A stretch of DNA of 39,456 nt, taken from contig DAYJ01000079.1 of NCBI GenBank assembly GCA_002506875.1, positions 1 through 39,456 on the forward strand, in the 5' to 3' direction. This stretch comes from Euryarchaeota archaeon UBA40 (GTDB lineage Archaea > Thermoplasmatota > Poseidoniia > Poseidoniales > Thalassarchaeaceae). The notes under the pieces are model-generated. The model saw only the letters and a list, made by a program, of their open reading frames with translations. It did not search any database and was not told where the DNA came from. Positions 27,005 through 34,500 of this stretch are shown here, in pieces; position 1 is the stretch's first letter, and the number at the start of each line of letters is the position of its first letter. The position numbers and the translations under genes were made by a program.

Positions 27005-27925
27005 TCAAAGAGCAAAGGCACCACACTTTGGGCAGTAGGGATCATTGTCCACCATTGCCGAACCACACTCGACGCAACGCCTTAACGCGCGTACTGGCTC
27101 ACTATTTTGAACTGGATTAGCATCAACCTGTGCATCAAGGTTCGAAGGTGATGGATCATAATCCTGGCCACGGATAACTCTCACTTGTGGAGCAGATGCC
27201 GTAGATTCAACACCAGGGGATGAACGTGTCTTACGTTCGCCCTTAGACATGGATTCTATTTGTTCCATTGCTGCTCTCTCCCTAGCCCGTGCTAACTTAG
27301 AGAGGGCTCCCCTGACTAAGCCATCAGATTCCTGTGGAGGAGTATCCTTCGTGACTCCTTTCACGCTCTCTACAGGACCACTCTTTCCAGTGACACGCTC
27401 AGTGCTACGAACCACATGCTCTTGTTCAAGAAATAATTCGACATTCTCTACATCCTCTGATGAGGATTCAATCTCTTCCGGCTCGCCCTCTCGATTGACA
27501 CCCGCAATAGATCCTTGAAGGCGCGCAGCAACCTTAGGGCGAGAGTCGACTGGCCGACGTTGGGCCTCAACCGTCAATCGTTCGTCAGCAGCATCGGCAC
27601 GAAGCCATACACCCCGATCCTCGGCACGGTAGACCTTGTCAAGACGCTGAATACTCTTCGATCGATGCCATTCCATATCCTTCACGACACGAGAACGGCG
27701 GAAGAGCAGGTAACCGATTCCGAAGGATATTCCATAGTAAGCAAACGGCGCCCATGAGGTCTCGTTCAGAAGTAGCCCTACAGCAGGAGGTCCTTGATTT
27801 GAGATAATGAGGAAGATGAATGGTGCAGAGAGGAAGAGGACGACTGAAGTCCAGCGATTCTTTTCCTCCATGAGCCTGTGTTGTGACGATGCCGCTTCAA
27901 TGATTCGCGCTCTTGACTCGCTCAT
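27005..27925 (-). CDS. Membrane protein with C-terminal zinc ribbon
   Basis: 306 residues. Two hydrophobic segments lie near the N-terminus (SVVLFLSAPFIFLIIS and APFAYYGISFGIGYLLF), separated by a short loop. A long charged, low-complexity region follows, and the protein ends in a zinc ribbon CVECG ... CPKCG. With two helices both termini would be cytoplasmic, so the ribbon faces inside. The start overlaps the end of the glycosyltransferase gene by 29 bases, suggesting co-transcription. No family is recognised. It resembles the leftmost zinc-ribbon/TPR gene in having a ribbon joined to an acidic linker, but the order is reversed. Confidence 0.75.
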   Translation of the reverse strand: MSESRARIIEAASSQHRLMEEKNRWTSVVLFLSAPFIFLIISNQGPPAVGLLLNETSWAPFAYYGISFGIGYLLFRRSRVVKDMEWHRSKSIQRLDKVYRAEDRGVWLRADAADERLTVEAQRRPVDSRPKVAARLQGSIAGVNREGEPEEIESSSEDVENVELFLEQEHVVRSTERVTGKSGPVESVKGVTKDTPPQESDGLVRGALSKLARARERAAMEQIESMSKGERKTRSSPGVESTASAPQVRVIRGQDYDPSPSNLDAQVDANPVQNSEPVRALRRCVECGSAMVDNDPYCPKCGAFAL

Positions 27926-28952
27926 TCGCTGGAGGAGGTTGTTTCAGCCCACCGCGGAGCAGCCCCAAACTGAATGAGATATGCAGAATCACCAATCCTA
28001 GCGGGACCCCTAGAATAAGAGAAATGTGACGGAAGCGTATCGCTTCCAATAATCCGACTAAAAGAGCAACAGATGCATAGGACATCACCAAATATAGTGA
28101 AAGATAAATTGAGCCATCGACCTCACTTGAAAGGGCAAATCCACAGATTACCGCAAGAAACCCAAACCACGGCAGGAATTCTCTTAGACGAAGACGAGAG
28201 ACCGAGACACTTGCCTGCCTAGCTCGCCAGTACCCATAGCGATGACCCATCCCCCATAGTGAAGAGAAGCTCCTTCGCTTAGCCATATGGAGATACGATG
28301 CATCAGACCGCATCACCGGCCAACCAGCCTTTGCAATGCGAAGATTCAGATCTCGATCTTGCCCAACTACCCAACGCTCATCCCAACCATTCACGTCTTG
28401 AATGGCTTCAACACGATGTAGACAAAAAGCAGGAGATTCAGCAATCGAACGGCCTTTGAATCGTGCAAACTGACCACTCCCTCCAAGGGGAGATGAGAGA
28501 AGAGCCTCGATACTTGCTTCCTCCCATGACCCACCCGTAACCTCTGGAATGATTCTCGTTCCCATCGATCCAATTGACCGACCTATTTCCTCTTCAGCTT
28601 CTTGAAGATCTGCTAGCCTATTCTCCAGATGTTCAGGGGGAACCCAAGCGTGTCCAATAATCTCAAACATATGGGACTCACCATCGACCTTCTTGAGTGC
28701 GAGATTCCTTGCATGAGGGACATGAACGCCGGGATTATCGAGTAATTCAACGACTGGACCCTCACCAGACATGCTCTCACGCACATGTTGCAAAACAATC
28801 TCACGGGTACTATCGGTCGAACCCCCATCTAGCACTAAAACACGATGCTGATCACGGGTCAGAGTCTGTGAACGAATAGAACGGAGACAACGATCAAGGT
28901 GTAATTCCTCATTCAGAACGGGGATGACGGTCAACACCGAAGGTTCCGCCAT
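27897..28952 (-). CDS. Family 2 glycosyltransferase, ExoA-like, with C-terminal membrane helices
   Basis: About 351 residues from ATG 28952; an upstream TTG at 28991 would add 13. The GT-A nucleotide-sugar fold begins at VLTVIPVLNEELHLDRCLRSI, with LVLDGGSTDSTREIV (first aspartate motif). Where most members have D-x-D it has EIIGHAWVPPEHL, like the D-x-H-A variant of ExoA-type enzymes. The later GQDRDLNLRIAKAGW provides the catalytic acidic motif, and GMGHRYGYWRARQ also resembles ExoA. Three hydrophobic segments fill the last 100 residues and should anchor it in the membrane. It probably adds a sugar to a lipid-linked glycan or surface polymer, which would fit the sequon-rich surface proteins here, but the acceptor is unknown. 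Confidence 0.85.
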   Translation of the reverse strand: MAEPSVLTVIPVLNEELHLDRCLRSIRSQTLTRDQHRVLVLDGGSTDSTREIVLQHVRESMSGEGPVVELLDNPGVHVPHARNLALKKVDGESHMFEIIGHAWVPPEHLENRLADLQEAEEEIGRSIGSMGTRIIPEVTGGSWEEASIEALLSSPLGGSGQFARFKGRSIAESPAFCLHRVEAIQDVNGWDERWVVGQDRDLNLRIAKAGWPVMRSDASYLHMAKRRSFSSLWGMGHRYGYWRARQASVSVSRLRLREFLPWFGFLAVICGFALSSEVDGSIYLSLYLVMSYASVALLVGLLEAIRFRHISLILGVPLGLVILHISFSLGLLRGGLKQPPPANERVKSANH

Positions 28953-28998
28953 GTCCTGATGCACCACCCTCTGGGCGTCAATCTTCCCCAACCTAAAC

Positions 28999-29032
28999 AG
29001 AAACTAACACGTTTCTATGGCACAAGAGCCAT
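28999..29032. repeat. Two adjacent inverted repeats in a divergent promoter region
   Basis: AGAAAC-TAACAC-GTTTCT at 28999-29016 is a perfect six-base inverted repeat with a six-base spacer. It is followed without a gap by ATGGC-ACAAGA-GCCAT at 29017-29032, a perfect five-base inverted repeat, also with a six-base spacer. They sit between the divergent glycosyltransferase and UPF0201-like genes. They could be operator sites or small hairpins. Confidence 0.5.
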
Positions 29033-29057
29033 GACCCGGATTCAACAGGAATGAGTC

Positions 29058-29567
29058 ATGGCCGAACCAACTGTGTGGATTGAGACACGGATTGGAGCTC
29101 ACGAGGACCCTGCGAAAATTATGGAATGTATCCACATACTCTTCCCAGACTTTCATCCTGATTCGGAGTTTGAGGTAGGAGGTTACCCTCGAAGCCAACC
29201 TTGGGTGACAATACAAGGACCTGCAAATGATTTGTCATCATTCCTTCAGAAACTACGAGACCAGAGAATTCTGGATACGGCAATGGATGCAATGAGTATG
29301 GATATCACCGACAAGTCCTCAATGTTCAGAATCTCTCGACAGGCAGCCCTAGCGGGGAAGGTTGGATTTGTGCTTGAGGGCGATTCGTCGCTCGGCGGTG
29401 ACCTTCGTATATTGTTGGAACATGATGATATTCGATATTGGATTGAAACTGCTACTGACCATCCTGGTCGTCGAAATGTGCCACGTAGAATTGGAGATGA
29501 ACAAGGTATGGAAATGGACGGGAGTCCAAGGGAATGGGCTGAAGAAAGATCTCAATCGAGAGATTGA
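29058..29567 (+). CDS. UPF0201-like archaeal protein
   Basis: 169 residues. The N-terminal 130 residues follow the archaeal UPF0201 pattern: a first strand with TVWIETRIGAHEDPAKIMECI leading to a LFPDF turn, a middle part with LQKLRDQRILDTAMDAM, and the conserved FRISRQAALAGKVGFVL followed by LGGDLRILLEHDD. This family is near-universal in Archaea, of unproven function and suspected to bind RNA. The C-terminal 35 residues are hydrophilic and specific to this protein. The last 16 bases overlap the convergent peptidase-NUDIX gene. A weak GGAATGAG ribosome-binding site lies just before the ATG. Confidence 0.75.
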   Translation: MAEPTVWIETRIGAHEDPAKIMECIHILFPDFHPDSEFEVGGYPRSQPWVTIQGPANDLSSFLQKLRDQRILDTAMDAMSMDITDKSSMFRISRQAALAGKVGFVLEGDSSLGGDLRILLEHDDIRYWIETATDHPGRRNVPRRIGDEQGMEMDGSPREWAEERSQSRD

Positions 29568-30577
29568 ATCCGTTTGACCAGCGGGAGATCGGCCTCTAAC
29601 CAATCGAGTTCAGCCAAATCTTCCTTCGCAACCCAGCGATGCTCAGTATGACTCCGAAGTGCAGGGGGGGTGCCCCCCTCATACGCACATATCCAGAACT
29701 CCAATTCCACACTGGCATGAGGATACACATGGAATACGCGTTCAAAGAGCCGAATAGGCTGGATAGCCCAACCTAATTCTTCATCGCATTCCCGGATTAA
29801 GGCATCAGATACAGTTTCGCCTGGTTCCAGTTTACCACCTGGGAATTCCCAAAGGCCTTCATGACGTCCCGAAGCACGACGACTTGCCATCCATTGATTC
29901 CCATTTCGGAACAATGCCCCCGCTACCTCGATGTGAGGAGGCTGTACCACGATTGCTGAGACACGTTGCACTAGGTCCAATTGTAATTTGAAATCCATCT
30001 CTTCGGAAGGAGGCAGGTGGAGGAAAGTACAGGGTATCACCTTGTCCGCATCCTTATCCAAAGCATGCAGTGTTCTGTAGAGGGTCTCATTGCAGACATA
30101 TCCGCCTGCATCATGACTCAGCTCAAGGATCGTAGACAAACCATCTTGACGTACATACTCTGAATCTACTGAACAGGAGATTAAATCCGGGCCATTCACA
30201 ACGATTTTTCCATTAGACGTACGACCGGAATTATCTGCTTCAATGAATCTATTCCGATTGATTCCTTGCGATTCAATTCGCGGTACCTTGGCATCACGAG
30301 CGAGACCAAGATGAATAATCGCTGAGAAGTCACCCAACGAACCATTACTAATCATTTCAGCAACAGTACGACTCCCTGCCTCGTCGACGCTCAACCGTTG
30401 AGCAACCCATTCGATACATATTGCCCGATGCAGAGGTTGACCGCTGCCTGATTCCCGTGGACCAAGGTCAACGATTGATGAGGTTTCACCAAGAAATTCG
30501 GCGACTTGCCAACTGATGTTCTCCGACAAGCCCCCAAACACATCGAAGCCAGTCAGCAGGACACGCCGGGTCTCCAT
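29552..30577 (-). CDS. Fusion of pyroglutamyl peptidase I (C15) and NUDIX hydrolase
   Basis: 341 residues in one uninterrupted frame. Residues 1-210 are a pyroglutamyl peptidase: N-terminal LLTGFDVFGG, Glu102 in PRIESQGINRN, the nucleophile Cys162 in GGYVCNETLYRTLH, and His187 in CTFLHLPP, so the Glu-Cys-His triad is complete. It would remove N-terminal pyroglutamate from peptides. Residues 215-341 are a MutT-like NUDIX domain with a perfect Nudix box at 248-270 (G-x5-E-x7-R-E-C-D-E-E-L-G-W) preceded by GLWEFPGGKLEPGE, typical of 8-oxo-dGTP/nucleotide pyrophosphatases. No signal peptide is visible, so it is cytoplasmic. The gene stands alone, convergent with the UPF0201-like gene. I know of no established link between the two activities. 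Confidence 0.9.
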   Translation of the reverse strand: METRRVLLTGFDVFGGLSENISWQVAEFLGETSSIVDLGPRESGSGQPLHRAICIEWVAQRLSVDEAGSRTVAEMISNGSLGDFSAIIHLGLARDAKVPRIESQGINRNRFIEADNSGRTSNGKIVVNGPDLISCSVDSEYVRQDGLSTILELSHDAGGYVCNETLYRTLHALDKDADKVIPCTFLHLPPSEEMDFKLQLDLVQRVSAIVVQPPHIEVAGALFRNGNQWMASRRASGRHEGLWEFPGGKLEPGETVSDALIRECDEELGWAIQPIRLFERVFHVYPHASVELEFWICAYEGGTPPALRSHTEHRWVAKEDLAELDWLEADLPLVKRIQSLD

Positions 30578-30679
30578 GACTCATCCCCATAGAACGGAGG
30601 ATGAAGAGATTCCCCAAGAACTGGATGTTAAGGCACATCCGAGGGAGAACTTCACAAAAGGCGCCATTCATGTCACCTC

Positions 30680-31024
30680 ATGGACGAAGGCGATGTGGGA
30701 ATTGACATCGTCGAAGAACTCAGAGGTAGAGCACGGACACCGTTGAATGTCCTCCGGATTATCTGGTATGAATTCTCAGGAGGAGTCGGACCTTGGGGCG
30801 CTCTGCGACCATTAATTGCCATTGGACTTGCATTGGTCCCATTCCTGTTCTTGGGACAACACTTCAACCGCCAACATGCAAAGGCCAGAGATTGGACACT
30901 GCTCCAAGTCCCACTCCTCCTCTCTATTCTTCTGTGGCCCCTACTCTACATCTACTCAATCGTGGACGCATGGTGGCTTGCTAATGAACGGGTTGCAGAA
31001 GCAACCAAAACGATAACAGTATGA
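30680..31024 (+). CDS. Small membrane protein of unknown function
   Basis: 114 residues with two clear hydrophobic helices: LRPLIAIGLALVPFLFLG around 42-59 and LLQVPLLLSILLWPLLYIY around 74-92. The N-terminus is acidic, and the connecting loop is basic (NRQHAKARD). No family is recognised. It lies alone on the plus strand between two minus-strand genes, diverging from the peptidase-NUDIX gene with 102 bases between them. Its stop is three bases from the stop of the convergent 155-residue gene. A weak A-rich box (CACAAAAGG) about 25 bases before ATG could be a promoter. The charge distribution and tight fit support a real gene. Confidence 0.65.
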   Translation: MDEGDVGIDIVEELRGRARTPLNVLRIIWYEFSGGVGPWGALRPLIAIGLALVPFLFLGQHFNRQHAKARDWTLLQVPLLLSILLWPLLYIYSIVDAWWLANERVAEATKTITV

Positions 31025-31027
31025 AAA

Positions 31028-31495
31028 TCAAAACTCTTCAGGGAGATCCATTGGAGAGAACAGTTGCCCCACACCGGATGCGAAAGAAAGTTGAGTTCGA
31101 GCGAGTTGTTCCCAACGTCGAAGAGCAAGTACTGCATCCATGAACGGTAGTTCAGTTGCGTTGATGACAGTACGAATCAGTGTATCGAGGATATCCATCC
31201 GGTCCTGATCGACAATCTCAAGAATCCGTTCAAGAGACATCCCCCCTCTCGTGTCTAAATCCCCAGTAGCCTCAATCGGCCATGGATTGAGGACGTTTTC
31301 TGGGAGGATCTCATCATTCATTGCGGCCTTCTTCTCTAACTCATCTACCATTCGGTTGAGGTACTTTGAGAGAACGAGACTCACCTCAATAACAGGCATG
31401 GACATCTGATTAACGAGATGGACCATGTTCTCCTGAAGGAAAAGCATCTTCTCCGTGCTTGGAGAATCCTCAGTTGGTATCCTGTCCTCGGACAT
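31028..31495 (-). CDS. Hypothetical helical protein linked to the large surface protein
   Basis: 155 residues from ATG 31495; a TTG at 31510 overlaps the previous stop and is less likely because GAGGCG before ATG 31495 forms a usable ribosome-binding site. The sequence looks all-helical (LVNQMSMPVIEVSLVLSKYLNRMVDELEKK; MDILDTLIRTVINATELP) with no membrane segment, cysteine pair or enzyme motif. It lies 11 bases after the stop of the 1851-residue surface protein and is almost certainly co-transcribed with it. It may therefore serve the cytoplasmic side of that protein, but that is inference from position. Family unknown. Confidence 0.7.
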   Translation of the reverse strand: MSEDRIPTEDSPSTEKMLFLQENMVHLVNQMSMPVIEVSLVLSKYLNRMVDELEKKAAMNDEILPENVLNPWPIEATGDLDTRGGMSLERILEIVDQDRMDILDTLIRTVINATELPFMDAVLALRRWEQLARTQLSFASGVGQLFSPMDLPEEF

Positions 31496-31506
31496 TGGTT
31501 CGCCTC

Positions 31507-34500
31507 TCAACGGACTTCGCCCAATGCTTCTGCGGCCTTAGATAGCTCTGCAGTCGTAAGGTAACGATTGCCATCAGAATCGAAGAACTCTGCAGCTGCA
31601 AGGAATGCGTTACGATCTGTAATTCCATGTTGCCGCATGACGTGATCAACAACACGCTCGGAAAATCGGGCTGCAGTGTTTCCACCAGTGACCTCCGTAG
31701 ACGTGGAACCTTGGGAATAGGCATTCTGAGCCTGCTGCACCCGCCAAGTGGCAATCTGTTGAGGTGACCAGCCCTGTGCAGTAAGCTGCTCATCCGTCCA
31801 CTGGAGTGGAGCGGGTTGACTTGGTGCTTCAACTACTGGAGGAGGAGGCGCGGCGGCAGGAGGTGGAGGAGAAACCGGTTGATTCAGGCCAGGAGGTGGA
31901 GGAGGAGATGACATCGCAACTCCAGATGGAGGAGGAGGTGGAGAGCGTGACTTTCCTTTGCTTTCCGCTTCGACAAGAGCCGTCTGCTCCTCCCCTTGGA
32001 TACCGCCCTCAGAGTCATCTTCACCTTCGGAATTCATCTCTTGACGATAGAGCACAAGCATGATTGCGCCGAATATTAATCCGAAGAGAGCGGCGAGATA
32101 GAGTAAGAAAGTCACTTGTGATTCCTCAATTTGCTCCGCGAGCGCCGCGCCATCACGAGCCATATACGGCTCGATTTGAAGTGACTCAAGTGTCATCATA
32201 TCTACATCGATATGGCCATCTCGAGCAACGAGACGGAAACGCTCTACCTCTGGCTCCTGGACCGTTCTCGTAGTCATATCAATCGCCGCATTGTAGGTAG
32301 AACCAGCCATGATACGGAGTTCTGTTGAAGCGCCATCAACATCGGCCCAGATACCAGGAGAAATCTCCTGCTGGATCTGGAAAAGAACTACTCCCTCCTC
32401 ATCAACATCATTCAACCCCTCTATGCTAAGAGTAACATTCTCACCACCAACAGGAGACGGCTCAGACCATCGAATTACAGATGTTGGAAGGTCAATAGAT
32501 GGACCAATCCGGACAAGCCTCCAAGAATCGAAGGGTTGTAACTCGGAGTTGGCAATATTCTCGTAAGGGTTACCTGCACGATCTGCCCCTGTCACCCATA
32601 CATCAACGATGTAGCCTGGAAGGAGAGGTGTAGCCCCTCCATCAGTGAAATCTATCTTCCCACTCCACATTGCATTGCTCTGAATGATAGTCAAGTCAGA
32701 CAACGGTGCACTACCACGACTAATCTCACTCGAACCTGCACGAACACGATAATGGAGGACAGTCATAATCGAATCATCGAACCCACTCGAATCTGTCGTG
32801 AATAGGTTGACGTTGACCTGATTTGCCTGATCGATTCTCACATCACCATTTGGAGAGATAGAATCAATCCCTGGAGGTGTACCATCTACAGAAAGTTGGA
32901 GACGCGGTGTGGTCAAGGTCTCATCAGTTGCAAGCCCAGGAAGGGCCTCGAGAATCATTGACGCATCGAGGTAACCAGACTGGAGGTTGGGAACAAGGAT
33001 GTCAAGGGTGAAGTGACCATCATCTCGAGGAACAGCAGACCATGTGTTCTCAAGATCCGCTACGACAATGTCACAAGCGCCACCAGGTGCAGGAATCTGA
33101 TCCTCACTAAACAAGAGGCGCCCCTCAATACGAACAACTTGGCCCGCTGCAATAAGGGCAGGTTCGCCCCCTTCACTGACAAACACATTGCGGCCTGTCG
33201 CTAGATCAACTGCTGTCAAATGGCCGGGCTCCATGTCAAAACGGAGATCGTTATCGAGGCTCCATTCATCGAATCCAAGACCGCCCCGATCATCGTGACA
33301 AGGCACAACTTCACCTTCGTTGCACGGCCAATCTGTGACTTCTACGACTGGAATGAAGGTCTGAGAACCATCAGTATCGAACTCCTCAGGGAACCACCAA
33401 GTAAGCTGGAATCTGAGGTCAACGAATAATGTGGAGGGATCATCTGACGTATCGAATGGATCAGGGCCATAAGAGGTGTAGAGATTGGATACTGCGAGGC
33501 CATCGCCTCCTGATTCGAAATCTATTGTTGTGGCACCATTAGCATCCAAGGTCACATTGCCATAGATTGATTGTCTTGGATCATTGAGATCACCTGCCAA
33601 AGCGAGTTGGATTGTCCGAATATCATTCCAACCATTTCCATCCTGAATACGAAGCCGGGCAGTGTACTGAATCCCGGGGTGGAGGGGGGTCTCATCGTCA
33701 TGACCAATAATAGTACTATTCTCTGATATCAATCGAGGCTCAAACTCCTCGCGAGTAATGTAAGACGTCAAATCTTCCGTCCAGTCGGATACACCCGAAC
33801 GATCCTTGTTACACGGTGACGGTGGCTCCGGGCAAACTGCATCTCCCCCAAGTGCAATGGAGTTCCCGCTAGTGTCTTGCCCAGTAACGTAGATCGATAC
33901 ACGCTCTTTGTGAACATTCCAAGAATCATCTATGATTCCATTGAATATGTTGATCCCTCCTGCCTGTATCTCCGGCGAACGGAACAACATCTGAGAATAC
34001 TCGGATGGGTCGGGGACCTTGTTGTAGTTCAAGTCAGATTGATTCTCAATCCAATAGTGAACGGTAATCTCCTCAGGAGGATCCACTGAATCCTGAATCA
34101 TGATTGAAATCGGTTGACTCCCCGCATGCATCTCAGAACCTTCGGATGGCGTCGCACCGATGACCAATGGACTGACACCATCGAGTACCAACTTCACAGT
34201 GTTCTGGTTTGAGTTGACATAAGTCGAACCATTCTGCATCGAGAAGGTTTCAACTTGGAATAGCATCCCTCCTGGCGACGACTGGAAGGGTGTCTGGAAT
34301 GACATTGAATAGAGGCCATAGGAAGGATTTGTCTGATTCACAAAGGACTTCCTCTCCTCAAGTGGTTGGCCATCAAGTGTCAAGTTCTGACCTACTACGC
34401 GCATACCAAACTCACCCGGCTTTGGATATCGAGCAGTATCCTCGAAGGCGATAGTGCCGGAGAACGTGGCATTACGCCCACCACGCATCCAGTCAGAGGG

